From Colwellia sp. C1TZA3 (GTDB taxonomy: Bacteria; Pseudomonadota; Gammaproteobacteria; Enterobacterales; Alteromonadaceae): a stretch of 58,103 bases of DNA. The notes beneath the pieces were generated by a model. That model ran no database searches. It was not told where the DNA came from and saw only the letters and a list, made by a program, of their open reading frames with translations. The stretch spans positions 1-58,103 of the forward strand of contig NZ_VOLS01000026.1 of assembly GCF_007954265.1 (NCBI RefSeq). Reading direction: 5' to 3'. Positions 11,203 through 20,144 of this stretch are shown here, piece by piece. A program made the translations under genes and the position numbers. Every line of letters starts with the position of its first letter. Position 1 is the stretch's first letter.

Positions 11203-12147
11203 ATGTCAGTAGAAGCATTATATAAAGTGATTCTATACCCGTTTATTAACGAGTCACTTGCCAGTTTAAAAGCGATGACCAACCTTGTTGGCGAAGCTGG
11301 TGAGGCTTTTGTAGACAATGTTGATGATTTTCGCTTTAAAGGATATGCGGTATGCTCTGAAGTTACCGGTGGTTTAGATGGGGTTATAATGATGCACCAT
11401 TATCCAGAAACCGCTATCGCAGTCGGCAACTCTGTTTGTCAGCATATGTTTAAAGAAAAATATCAATATACTGAAATTAATGAAGAGTTAAGTCATGCCT
11501 TAGCTGAATGGGCCAATACTATTGTCGGTCGTTCAACCGATTTACATGGCCGTTATAGCTTAGATTATAAATTCTCTAGTCCGTACTTTGTTCACAATGT
11601 AAATGACATGGACAAATACTTAACAGGTGTAACCGAGGTTATAACCGTGCCGATCACTATCGAAGGTGTTGGTCGTTATTATTTTAACCTCTTGATCCGC
11701 AATGTTGAATATCAATCAATAGGCGTTAAACGAGCAGCTAGCACCGGTATTAGTAATCCTCATAGCCAAACATTACCGCTAGACAGCAAAATACTTTTAG
11801 TTGATGACAGTGGCATGATCCGTAAAGCGTTAAGGCGTTATTTATCACAGCTTGGTTATAATAACATTCTTGAAGCTGAAGATGGTCTGGTTGCCGTTAC
11901 TATGGTGCAAGATCACAAACCTGACTTTTTGTTTATGGATGTTGTTATGGGCCAAATGGATGGGGACCTAGCATTAGCAAAAATTCGAGCTGATGGCAGT
12001 AATGTTCCTATCGTCATGCTATCTTCAGTAACAGATCAAGTGTTAATTAAGCGTTGTGAAAGCCAAGGTATTTCTGGCTTTATTTTTAAACCAATTAACG
12101 CGGATACCGGTGCACAAGTCATTGAACAATATTTGAAAATAGCTTAA
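11203..12147 (+). CDS. CheX-like domain fused to a response-regulator receiver
   Basis: The N-terminal part (about residues 1-175) resembles the CheX/chemotaxis-phosphatase-like fold, with a conserved acidic helix around EINEELSHALAEWANTIVG. The C-terminal part (about 190-314) is a receiver: KILLVDDSG carries the acidic pocket, LFMDVVMG the phospho-acceptor Asp, and MLSS and FKPI the conserved Ser/Thr and Lys. There is no output domain, so it probably acts through phosphorylation state or protein contact. I chose the ATG at 11203 because AAGGA stands just before it and the receiver and CheX parts are complete from there; a longer reading from 11062 adds an unlikely tail. No kinase lies nearby. 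Confidence 0.82.
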   Translation: MSVEALYKVILYPFINESLASLKAMTNLVGEAGEAFVDNVDDFRFKGYAVCSEVTGGLDGVIMMHHYPETAIAVGNSVCQHMFKEKYQYTEINEELSHALAEWANTIVGRSTDLHGRYSLDYKFSSPYFVHNVNDMDKYLTGVTEVITVPITIEGVGRYYFNLLIRNVEYQSIGVKRAASTGISNPHSQTLPLDSKILLVDDSGMIRKALRRYLSQLGYNNILEAEDGLVAVTMVQDHKPDFLFMDVVMGQMDGDLALAKIRADGSNVPIVMLSSVTDQVLIKRCESQGISGFIFKPINADTGAQVIEQYLKIA

Positions 12148-12496
12148 ATAACGCCAAGTTGATGATAATTCGACCGGTACATCAACAACGTTTTGAACGT
12201 CCTATTTTACAAAGCACAGAACAGATGCACCGTTATTCTTTTGATTGTGAGCTCATGCTGTTGATAGAAAGAAAACGCTGCTCTGGTGTTATAGTTTCTT
12301 TTTCTAGCATCATGTCGATAATGCGATTTTGCCTTGCGGATAATATAATCATATTTATAAGAGCAACATAAGAAGGATAAATTTTTTAGCCCAATTTATC
12401 CTTTAATTTTGTAATTTTTAAAATCAGCATACACAAACAAAAAAACCTCGAAAACGAGGTCTTAAAAATAGATTTTACATCATTAAAGGTTAATAA
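12148..12496. other. gene-free stretch left of the defence island
   Basis: No gene is supported; a 70-codon open frame at 12159-12371 has no recognisable features or ribosome-binding site. The right half (from about 12403) is the outer part of the direct repeat that bounds the island and contains a terminator hairpin. Confidence 0.5.
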
Positions 12497-12519
12497 CTAT
12501 TCTATATTCGCGATCTGCT
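12403..12519. repeat. left boundary repeat of the yicC island (att-like)
   Basis: Imperfect direct repeat of 26969-27093. Shared blocks in order are TTTTGTAA, TTTTTAAAATCAG, a terminator with ACAAAAAAACCTCG, TTAATA, and finally CTATTCTATATT-NNN-GATCTGCT (12497-12519). That last block equals the final seven codons plus stop of yicC with three mismatches. The left copy would encode the tail QIANIE-stop where the intact gene has QIQNIE-stop. This is what integration into the 3' end of yicC leaves behind. Confidence 0.82.
12445..12460 (-). terminator. terminator hairpin in the left boundary repeat
   Basis: ACCTCG-AAAA-CGAGGT stem followed, on the minus strand, by a run of T. It is the counterpart of the hairpin downstream of intact yicC at 27018-27032 and probably was, or is, the yicC terminator. 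Here it would end the SLATT transcript. Confidence 0.7.
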
Positions 12520-12644
12520 TATAGATTTATATTGGTTAATTATTGATATTGCTATGTAATTATCAAAATAAACAGCCTTTGATTGTTTTTGCCCACCATT
12601 TAGCCCACCATTGTTTTTACTTAATGGACATTAACGTAAGTTAA

Positions 12645-13253
12645 TTAACCCCAAATGATTTTAATAGTTAGCAAAAGAGGAAGTACTGCAAACAGCGCAG
12701 CTTTTACTTTATCGTAATGTGAATAAAAGAAGTTAACTTTAAGTACGTTAAAAAAACCGCTTGAGTGCATATTTGGAAAGTCACTTGGGTACTGTAATTG
12801 GAAAAATTCATCATCGACTGTGTCATGATTAAGTAAGTACTTTTCAGTTACATCATTATAATCTTCAGTTAGTTTAATGAGCTCACTAGTATCACCTTCA
12901 GTAATATGTTGTAATTTTGAATAGCACCTATCAAGCTCAATCCCACATAAATGATGCCTCTCTGATTTCAAACCGTGTTCTTTTCCTCCCTCAAAAAGAC
13001 TATAAGCTAAAATAATTATAGAAATAGTAATTGAAATAAAGTTAAGTAACTTAGATTGATCATCAGATAAAGTTACAAGATTACTTAGTTGAAGAATTGC
13101 GATTGCTAACAGGTGTATTGATGAGAAAGCTGTGATAAATGTTAAAGCCGAATTCTTCTTTTCTAGTCTTCTATAGGCATTAAACCTCGCCCCTTTAGTA
13201 CGCCATATTCGATTATTTAAACTTGTTTTATTGCTTGCAGCATTTATAGTCAT
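12645..13253 (-). CDS. SLATT-type membrane effector, RT-associated
   Basis: The 202 aa protein has a basic N-terminal helix (RIWRTKGARFNAYRRLEKKN), two adjacent membrane segments (about residues 38-58 and 70-88), a soluble helical part with the pattern Y-x6-LLNHDTVDDEFF near 137, and a third hydrophobic segment at the extreme C-terminus (ALFAVLPLLLTIKII). This fits the SLATT superfamily, and I think family 5, which is described as coupled to reverse transcriptases and predicted to form a pore that kills or stalls the infected cell. It is downstream of the reverse transcriptase with a 155-base structured gap. The family call is by eye. Confidence 0.78.
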   Translation of the reverse strand: MTINAASNKTSLNNRIWRTKGARFNAYRRLEKKNSALTFITAFSSIHLLAIAILQLSNLVTLSDDQSKLLNFISITISIIILAYSLFEGGKEHGLKSERHHLCGIELDRCYSKLQHITEGDTSELIKLTEDYNDVTEKYLLNHDTVDDEFFQLQYPSDFPNMHSSGFFNVLKVNFFYSHYDKVKAALFAVLPLLLTIKIIWG

Positions 13254-13269
13254 ATATTTCTCTTAAAGG

Positions 13270-13409
13270 AGTACCCTCCTAGTGATTCAGATTATTAATT
13301 CTCTAACAACAGTAAAGTTTATTAGAAACTAGAAACAGCCTAAGCCGATTTTATTACCTCAGCCCATTATCTTAAGATAGGGACTTGTACTAAGTACAAG
13401 GAGGGTACT
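13270..13409 (-). ncRNA. candidate RT-associated non-coding RNA
   Basis: Read on the minus strand, the gap between the RT and SLATT genes begins at the RT stop codon with AGTACCCTCCT and ends with AGGAGGGTACT, a perfect 11 bp closing stem (13399-13409 with 13270-13280). Inside are a 7 bp hairpin (13384-13400), a smaller stem with CCC/GGG and TATC/GATA arms (13363-13382), and two short tandem repeats: GTTTCTA twice (13323-13336) and GGCTTAGGCT (13337-13346). The 3' arm contains AGGAGG, 20 bases before the SLATT start, so the stem may also hide that ribosome-binding site. Transcription and processing are not shown. Confidence 0.55.
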
Positions 13410-14794
13410 TAAGATATATTACCAACATCTTCTTCTAATTTCACTATTCGTGACATCTTTGCTATTTCAAATTTTCTTTCAATTTCTTCTTGTGAATAAT
13501 TTTTAGTGTCATCTTCAGCGATATAGCCAAATCTAACCAAAAATTGGATTTTTTTAGTTACTGAATCATAAAGCCAATAGTTATGGATATACCCATCAAA
13601 AGTAGTAAACTTTGCTGCATAATGGCTTTTAACTAAACTTTTCAATTCAAGGGGGGGAGTAGAGTCAAACATATCCAATCTCTTAAATTGATTGGTAATT
13701 ATTGCGTCAATCTTATGAAGTAAGTGAATATCAGTAATCTCTATAAAATAAAATATCCACCCGTATCGTTTCTTCTCTGTTATTGCCCCAGTAATCCTTT
13801 CATTTAAGTTTAGTAAAAATAAATCTTTAATATTCGTAGCAGTCATCCATTTAGAGTTTTTTACACGGTGTTGAAAATTGTGTTTAAAATCTGTAATCAT
13901 CGCTATTATTGATGTAATAAAACGATCTATAGTTGATTCTCTTACAGAAATATTTTCAGATGATATCTGATACCCAAGATAATCAAATGATTTAGATATT
14001 TCACCTTTTTCTGTTTTATCATTAGTTTCAAGACCTATATTAATTAAAGCTCTTTCTACCTTTTGTTCTATAACATTTATTTCATGTTGTTTTGCAAAAA
14101 TTAAAATATCATCAATATACCTCATATATTTTAATCCAACATTATTGAACTCTATATCAAACTCTTTCATATAAATGCCCGCAAGAACATTAGATATTGA
14201 CAAGCCTTGTGGTACGCCAACTTTATTATGGTATGAAGAACTATTTATTTTTTTATAATTTTTAGGCACTGTTTTATTTATAATTGCTCGTCTAATTAGC
14301 GTTATAACACCATTATGGTTAATATCTTTTAAACAATCCTCGAGCAAAATTCTATGATTTAAGTTGTCGTAAAAACCTCTAATATCAATTTTTAAATAGT
14401 ACAGCTCATCTTCATTTTGAAGTAGTAAGGATTTAATTTCTCGAATAAATGTATTCGGTAGCTGATTTTGAATACAGTCCTCATACAATTCGTGCAGGGT
14501 ATCTTTAAGCGCACACAAAACAAGCTTGTCTCTGATTGTGGGCTTAGATATTATTCTCGGTTGTTTACCTCTCCCTTTTGATTTTACTATCTCAAGGTAT
14601 GGACTAAACCTATACGTTGATGAGATTGATTTTGCGGATAACCTTGAAACTATTGGTAATAATTCGCTTTCAAACTGCGCACAATTAATGCCATCGATAC
14701 CTTTACCTGATTTATTCTTTATATTATCTTCAAAAATAGACTTTAGATTTTCTACCGAAAAGTTTTGTTCGAAATTCATTCCTGAATTACCCAT
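13409..14794 (-). CDS. defence-type reverse transcriptase
   Basis: Single-domain reverse transcriptase of about 461 aa. Catalytic motifs are intact: LKIDIRGFYDNLNH (motif A Asp, about residue 137), VPQGLSISNVLAG (about 193) and YMRYIDDILIF (YxDD, about 226). There is no maturase, integrase or nuclease domain; the C-terminal ~200 residues are helical and unassigned. The frame is open from a TTG at 14875, but a TATAAT -10 box lies at 14879-14884, so that TTG would be at or before the transcript start. The ATG at 14794 or 14779 is likelier. It is followed by the structured gap and the SLATT gene. It is not a group II intron RT; a retron-like or unknown-group (UG/DRT) defence RT fits best. Confidence 0.88.
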   Translation of the reverse strand: MGNSGMNFEQNFSVENLKSIFEDNIKNKSGKGIDGINCAQFESELLPIVSRLSAKSISSTYRFSPYLEIVKSKGRGKQPRIISKPTIRDKLVLCALKDTLHELYEDCIQNQLPNTFIREIKSLLLQNEDELYYLKIDIRGFYDNLNHRILLEDCLKDINHNGVITLIRRAIINKTVPKNYKKINSSSYHNKVGVPQGLSISNVLAGIYMKEFDIEFNNVGLKYMRYIDDILIFAKQHEINVIEQKVERALINIGLETNDKTEKGEISKSFDYLGYQISSENISVRESTIDRFITSIIAMITDFKHNFQHRVKNSKWMTATNIKDLFLLNLNERITGAITEKKRYGWIFYFIEITDIHLLHKIDAIITNQFKRLDMFDSTPPLELKSLVKSHYAAKFTTFDGYIHNYWLYDSVTKKIQFLVRFGYIAEDDTKNYSQEEIERKFEIAKMSRIVKLEEDVGNIS

Positions 14795-14878
14795 GATTTT
14801 CACGTCCGATGTTGACTTTAAGTACTTTATTATGAACCCACCAATTAAGTGAATATTAATATCCCATATTGTCAAAGC

Positions 14879-14884
14879 ATTATA
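14879..14884 (-). promoter_or_regulatory. -10 box of the RT-SLATT transcript
   Basis: Perfect TATAAT on the minus strand, about 85 bases before the RT start codon. No good -35 box is seen at the proper distance, so the promoter may need an activator or be weak. It would separate the RT unit from the hsd transcript. Confidence 0.4.
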
Positions 14885-14989
14885 AACAAAAAGCTATAAT
14901 GTTTTGGCTTGCAAAGGATATCGTTGCGACATATAAAAAATCGACATAGATTGATCTCCGCTGAGCGCTCATCAAATGGATTATAAAAT

Positions 14990-17900
14990 TTATTTATCAG
15001 CCAACTGCAACAAATCAAACACCAATCTCGAAAAGCCATTAGCCTTATCTGGATTCGATAATAACTGCATCATTTGATTTTCATGAGCTTCACCGCTATC
15101 CATAATTGCATCCATTAATGCTTTAGGGAAATCACCTAACATTGCTTGCTCAGGTGTGTTGTTGTCTATCTGCTTCATCACTAGCGTATTTTCTTTCATC
15201 TTATCTTTGATGGTATATAAGTAATTTATCATGTCTTTATCGGTTAACATGTCAGTGATAAACAGCTCATTTAAACGATAAATTATTTGAGAAAGAAATT
15301 CTTCTTTAGGATCTTTAGCTTTGGCAGTACCGACAGCATCACCGGGTACTAATGCATAATCTGCAGAGTTTTCTTTAATTTGAATATCTTGCTGGCGAAT
15401 TTTTGATAAACGGTAATGGCTCATTACTACATTACTTAAATCAATGTCACTTTCTTCCACAGCTAATTCACGTAACATAGGGCGAAGGTTTCGAGCATAA
15501 AGACTCAGTTTCTCTAGCTCCTTATCATCGTAATCCACAATCTGAGACATAAACTCATAGAAACGTACGAATGTACCTAAGTCCTTTTTAAATACCTCTA
15601 AAGCGTCCTTTTTCTGCTTACACTCTTTCAAACAGTTCTCAGCATTAGCTATTAATATGGCATCGCCTGTTTTTTTGGTGCGCTCGAACGTCTCTTTTTC
15701 TTTTTTGTAGGCATCAGTGGCAAATTTATAACCTTTTTGCCAGCGCTCAACGGCTGGTTTACAAATATTAGCGATAGCCGCGTTACTTTTGCTTTTAACA
15801 AAAAATGCGTTGCAGAATTGCTCTACTTCTTGCCATTGAAAAATGCCTGAAGCCTTCAGCTTATCTTGTAAATCAAAAATGAGATCAGGGTCTGATACAT
15901 CAGCTAGTTCAGCTGTTTGAAAGTAGGGCTGAAACGATGTAAGAATATCTTCTGGTTCATTGAAAAAATCCAGTACATAAGTACCTGTTTCTGCTTTACC
16001 AGGGAACGTACGATTTAAGCGCGACAATGTTTGTACACACTCAACGCCACCAAGCTTTTTATCAACATACATTGCACACAGTTTTGGTTGATCAAAACCT
16101 GTTTGGAATTTATTGGCGACGATCATTACTTGGTAATCATCGCTATCAAATGCCTTGCGCATATCTCGGCCTTTGAGCTTTTCATTCATATTCTTTTCAG
16201 TAAACTTAACATCAACAAAAGCTTCACAGCCTGGGTCTTTATCGATGAATTCTACCTCACCAGAAAATGCGACCATTGCATGTATTTTTTGATAGCCTTT
16301 CTCAACTATGTACTTATCAAAGCCTTGTTTATAACGAACCGCTTCTTTACGTGAGCTAGTTACAACCATTGCTTTAGCTTGGCCACCTAATAGCCCCATC
16401 ACATTATTTTTAAAGTGCTCAACAATAACTTGTACTTTCTGGCTAATGTTATAGTCATGCAAGCGTACCCACTGATTAAGTTTTATCTTTGCTTTTTTAC
16501 TTTCAACCTCTTGATCAGTCCCTTCCATTTTCATCGCAAGGTTATAAGCTACTTTATAGTTAGTATAGTTTTTCAATACATCTAGGATAAAGCCCTCTTC
16601 AATGGCTTGGCGCATACTATACACATGGTAGGCTTCAGGCTTATTCTGTTTAGAGGGCGCTTCATCAGGCTTAGGTAATCGGCCAAATAGCTCAAGAGTT
16701 TTGGTTTTAGGTGTTGCGGTAAACGCTAAGTAACTTAAGTTACTAGACGCCCTACGTGAAGCTACCGTAGCGTCTAATATATCTTCAGTCGTAAGTTCTT
16801 CATCAGCGTCTTTAGAATCTATCATTAATACTTCTTTCAGCTGGCGTGCGGTACTACCTGTTTGTGAACTGTGAGCTTCATCAGCAATCACTACATAATT
16901 ACGCTCTTTTAAGCTAACACTGTTTTCAATGGCTTTTAGAACAAAAGGAAAGGTTTGAATAGTTACAATAATAATTGGCTGTGAGTTTTCTAAAGCGCCA
17001 GCAAGTTTCTCAGATTTAGAGCCACTCCCTTCGTCGCGGTTTATTCTGCCCACCATGCCTTCAACAGCGGTAAATTGGGATATTGTTTCTTGCAGCTGAT
17101 CATCAAGTACGGTTCTGTCGGTAACAACGATTATTGAATCAAAGAGCTTATTACCTTCAGCGGTATGAATAGCAGATAACTGGTGCGCAGACCAAGCAAT
17201 AGAGTTGGATTTACCAGAGCCCGCACTATGTTGTATTAAATACTTATGGCCAGGGCCTTCAATGCGAGCAGCATTAACTAATTTATTAACAACATCCCAC
17301 TGATGATAACGGGGGAATATTAAGGTTTCTTTTTTATATTTACGGCCTTCCCAATCTTCTTTTTCTTCAATTTCTAAATGGACAAAACGAGCAAGAATAT
17401 TTAGCAGATTATCTGGCAGTAATACTTCGTTCCATAAATAGTCAGTAGCATAATTATTGATGTTTTCTGGTACATCATTACCAGCGCCACCTTCACTCGT
17501 GCCTTTGTTAAAAGGTAAGAAAAAAGTATCATCACCTTCTAGGCGTGTAGCCATATATACTTCATATTGGCTTACTGCAAAATGTACTAAAGCACCGCGC
17601 TTAAAAGTTAATAATGGCTCAGGCTTTTTAGTGGCAGGGTCTATAGCAAAACGTGTGGTTTTATATTGTTTAATCGCATTTTGTACTGCTTGCTTAAATT
17701 CAGATTTAAGCTCAAGCGTCACTACAGGTAAGCCATTAACAAATAGCACTAAATCTATGCGCCATTTCTTAGCTCGCTTACTATCACTAACAGCATTTTC
17801 AGCTTCATGCTCGTCAGTTGAGCTTTTATTAACAGACCAAGGTGAATAAACGAGTTCAGGTACTACACGTAATCGGTTTTTTTGATAACGCGCTAAAGTG

Positions 17901-18268
17901 TCAGGATTTAAATCATGCTCAGGTTTAAATTGACATAAACTAAAACGTGTACCTCGGTCACGTATTTCATGACGTAAAACACCTAACGTACCAAAAGTAC
18001 GCATATCTTTATTAGCAGCATTTGGGTCAGCTTTATTTAGCTGTGAGGCCACGCGTTCTAAAAATTTTTGTTCAGGATTATTAGGGTATAGAGCACAAAA
18101 CTTTTGCCATTGAGTATCCTGGGTATCTTTCACAAAACCCAATACATCTTCTTCATATAAGGCTAACTCGCGATTGTAGTTTTCAGGCTTACCTAGCAAC
18201 CAGCCATTAGCGACTAGCTGGCGAATCATATCGTTTTGAAAAACCACTTCTTGTGTTTTGTTACTCAT
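14990..18268 (-). CDS. hsdR: type I restriction enzyme, R subunit
   Basis: Motor and nuclease subunit of a type I restriction enzyme, which translocates DNA and cuts far from the site. The 1092 aa protein is full length. It has an N-terminal nuclease domain with the PD-ExK core near IDLVLFVNGLPVVTLELKSE (about 170-190), Walker A HSAGSGKSNS near 345, DEAHSS near 465, AFTATPKT near 518, and helicase motif VI around QTLSRLNRTFPGK near 735, then a helical C-terminal domain that docks to the methylase. It starts 27 bases after rhuM, at the end of the hsd transcript. The R subunit looks intact although hsdM is broken. Confidence 0.95.
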   Translation of the reverse strand: MSNKTQEVVFQNDMIRQLVANGWLLGKPENYNRELALYEEDVLGFVKDTQDTQWQKFCALYPNNPEQKFLERVASQLNKADPNAANKDMRTFGTLGVLRHEIRDRGTRFSLCQFKPEHDLNPDTLARYQKNRLRVVPELVYSPWSVNKSSTDEHEAENAVSDSKRAKKWRIDLVLFVNGLPVVTLELKSEFKQAVQNAIKQYKTTRFAIDPATKKPEPLLTFKRGALVHFAVSQYEVYMATRLEGDDTFFLPFNKGTSEGGAGNDVPENINNYATDYLWNEVLLPDNLLNILARFVHLEIEEKEDWEGRKYKKETLIFPRYHQWDVVNKLVNAARIEGPGHKYLIQHSAGSGKSNSIAWSAHQLSAIHTAEGNKLFDSIIVVTDRTVLDDQLQETISQFTAVEGMVGRINRDEGSGSKSEKLAGALENSQPIIIVTIQTFPFVLKAIENSVSLKERNYVVIADEAHSSQTGSTARQLKEVLMIDSKDADEELTTEDILDATVASRRASSNLSYLAFTATPKTKTLELFGRLPKPDEAPSKQNKPEAYHVYSMRQAIEEGFILDVLKNYTNYKVAYNLAMKMEGTDQEVESKKAKIKLNQWVRLHDYNISQKVQVIVEHFKNNVMGLLGGQAKAMVVTSSRKEAVRYKQGFDKYIVEKGYQKIHAMVAFSGEVEFIDKDPGCEAFVDVKFTEKNMNEKLKGRDMRKAFDSDDYQVMIVANKFQTGFDQPKLCAMYVDKKLGGVECVQTLSRLNRTFPGKAETGTYVLDFFNEPEDILTSFQPYFQTAELADVSDPDLIFDLQDKLKASGIFQWQEVEQFCNAFFVKSKSNAAIANICKPAVERWQKGYKFATDAYKKEKETFERTKKTGDAILIANAENCLKECKQKKDALEVFKKDLGTFVRFYEFMSQIVDYDDKELEKLSLYARNLRPMLRELAVEESDIDLSNVVMSHYRLSKIRQQDIQIKENSADYALVPGDAVGTAKAKDPKEEFLSQIIYRLNELFITDMLTDKDMINYLYTIKDKMKENTLVMKQIDNNTPEQAMLGDFPKALMDAIMDSGEAHENQMMQLLSNPDKANGFSRLVFDLLQLADK

Positions 18269-18295
18269 TTTTATCCCTACTTCCTTGAGCTATTC

Positions 18296-19333
18296 TTATT
18301 TATTCGGTGTTTTATTAGTTAAGATTTTCACTGCATCAGCTAAGTCTTGGTCAACTTGGCTAGGCTGTAAATCAATAACTTTTCTAAATTTATCGTATTC
18401 TTGTTTGGCTTTTTGCTTTGCTTGTTCTGCAGATATTTTTCCTACATGAATTAACACATCAAAATCACTTAATTTAAGAAAATCATTTAACTTACTTGCC
18501 CAATCAGCCATCTTCATTAATTTACCGTTACGTGCTTGCAGCTCTGCAAATTCAAGGTAAGAAGTAACCAAACGGTTTAATGTTTCAAGTTCATCTTCAG
18601 ATAAGTAATTTTTGCCGACTATAACTTCTTTGCGTATAGGTTCTTTGCCAGAATCTTTACCTGGATAATTAGTTAAACCTAAATGTGGTTTATTGGCATC
18701 AATACGATGGTGAACTACTTCAGCAGCAGTATGGCCATGTGCAGCCCAATGCATTTGATTTTGAACTTGAGAGAAAAAACTGATGCTTGATTGTGCTTTA
18801 CCGTCATAATCGATACTGGTTGCGTAGATATCACATACCTTCCGCCAGAACATTTTTTCTGAAGAACGTATATCACGAATTTTGTTAAGTAATTCTTCAA
18901 AATATGGGCTAGATTCAGGCTGTTTTAATCGCTCATCATCCATAACAAAACCTTTAACCAAATATGATTGCAAGGTTTTAGTTGCCCATTGCCTAAATTG
19001 AATACCTTGAGGGGAACGAACTCTGTAACCAATAGCAAAAATTGCGTCTAAGTTATAATACTCAAGTAACCTCGTTACCTCCCTCTCACCCTCTATTTGA
19101 ACTGTTGCATATTTTGCAATGGTTGCTTCTTGTACTAATTCAGCATCATCATAAATATTTTTAAAGTGCTTAGAGATAACTGACTTGTCGCGTCCAAATA
19201 AAGTAGAAAGCTGGTTAAGGTTCAGCCATAACGTATCATCTTCAAGTCGACACTCAACTTTAGTTTGCCCGTCAGAGCCCTTAAATAGAAATAACTCCCC
19301 GCCAGGTGGATTAGGTATTAAATTTTCAGTCAT
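18296..19333 (-). CDS. rhuM: RhuM family protein
   Basis: 345 aa protein of the virulence RhuM family, often found inside type I restriction loci; its molecular function is not established. The N-terminal ~100 residues look like a winged-helix DNA-binding unit (TLWLNLNQLSTLFGRDKSVISKHFKNIY), followed by the RhuM-typical AIGYRVRSPQGIQFRQWATKTL and a helical C-terminal half with HAAAEVVHHRID-like residues. It lies 27 bases before hsdR and is probably co-transcribed. A fragment of a second rhuM lies at 20426-20623 and a RhuM-like N-terminus heads the gene at 19454, so this family was duplicated within the island. Confidence 0.9.
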   Translation of the reverse strand: MTENLIPNPPGGELFLFKGSDGQTKVECRLEDDTLWLNLNQLSTLFGRDKSVISKHFKNIYDDAELVQEATIAKYATVQIEGEREVTRLLEYYNLDAIFAIGYRVRSPQGIQFRQWATKTLQSYLVKGFVMDDERLKQPESSPYFEELLNKIRDIRSSEKMFWRKVCDIYATSIDYDGKAQSSISFFSQVQNQMHWAAHGHTAAEVVHHRIDANKPHLGLTNYPGKDSGKEPIRKEVIVGKNYLSEDELETLNRLVTSYLEFAELQARNGKLMKMADWASKLNDFLKLSDFDVLIHVGKISAEQAKQKAKQEYDKFRKVIDLQPSQVDQDLADAVKILTNKTPNK

Positions 19334-19453
19334 TACTTACCCTTATCTAATTAATTCATTTATTTGAATATATAAGTTGATGCCATAACAGACTATCGCA
19401 TTTCACATTTTAGAGCTGAAACGGCCAAAGATATTTTAACGCTAATAATTAAA

Positions 19454-20044
19454 TTACTGCGCACTAAATATAAACTTTATAATCCGATTAAGCCCTTGAT
19501 GTTCATCACCTTCCGCAACACGTATAAAAGTAATATTTTTTATTGAATCATTTACTACCTGCTCTCGCTTAAGATCTAAACTTAAATTGTGATGCTTTTT
19601 ATGATGTTTTTCGTCATATTCAACCGCTAAGGTAAGTTCACTACAATATAAGTCTACTAGATATTCTCCAACTCTATATTGCTCTTCGAAATTACAAATT
19701 CCATCTAAAGATTCTTTAACCAATTTAAAAAACTCCCGTTCTTTAACTGGTAAAACCCTTACTTCATTTATATCGATACCAATAGCTTTGCATTTATCAA
19801 GTAATGCAGTTAATACTTCATATTCCCTAGCCTTTATTCCAAGACAATAAACAAAATCAAGATCATAGTGAAGCTTATCTCTTCTAATAGTTCTCCTACC
19901 TTCAAGCTGGGCTACTTTAAATATTTTAATTGAATTAGGTTTTGACAACTCAATAGCTTTAACGTGTTCATTAATTGTTGAAATCGATTTGTCAAAAATT
20001 AATGATATTTGGACTTGTGAAAAATAGATGGTTTCATTTTCCAT
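19454..20044 (-). CDS. RhuM-like N-terminus fused to a DUF559/PD-(D/E)XK nuclease-like domain
   Basis: About 196 aa. The first ~95 residues follow the RhuM N-terminal pattern (IYFSQVQISLIFDKSISTINEHVKAIE, then YCLGIKAREYEV). The C-terminal ~100 residues have the look of a very-short-patch/DUF559 nuclease fold: EEQYRVGEYLVDLYCSELTLAVEYDEKHH gives an E, a D (VDLY) and E-x-D-x-K, then FIRVAEGDE. The ATG at 20044 has GGGGA seven bases upstream and is preferred; an upstream start at 20098 is possible. The DNA-binding plus nuclease reading is inference, and a defence role follows from position only. Confidence 0.7.
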   Translation of the reverse strand: MENETIYFSQVQISLIFDKSISTINEHVKAIELSKPNSIKIFKVAQLEGRRTIRRDKLHYDLDFVYCLGIKAREYEVLTALLDKCKAIGIDINEVRVLPVKEREFFKLVKESLDGICNFEEQYRVGEYLVDLYCSELTLAVEYDEKHHKKHHNLSLDLKREQVVNDSIKNITFIRVAEGDEHQGLNRIIKFIFSAQ

Positions 20045-20144
20045 AATAAAATCCCCTTTATAACCATCTAATCTTACATTGCGCAAATGCACCTCCAAAA
20101 TCGCCCAATTATGCTTTTATCTATTATCGAAGCATGATAGATAA

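Noticed and set aside
12159-12371. 70-codon reading frame after the CheX-REC gene
   Set aside because: No ribosome site, no domain, unusual composition.
13409-14794. Group II intron maturase
   Set aside because: No maturase or HNH domain and no intron domain V-like sequence around the gene; the neighbour is a SLATT protein inside a defence island.
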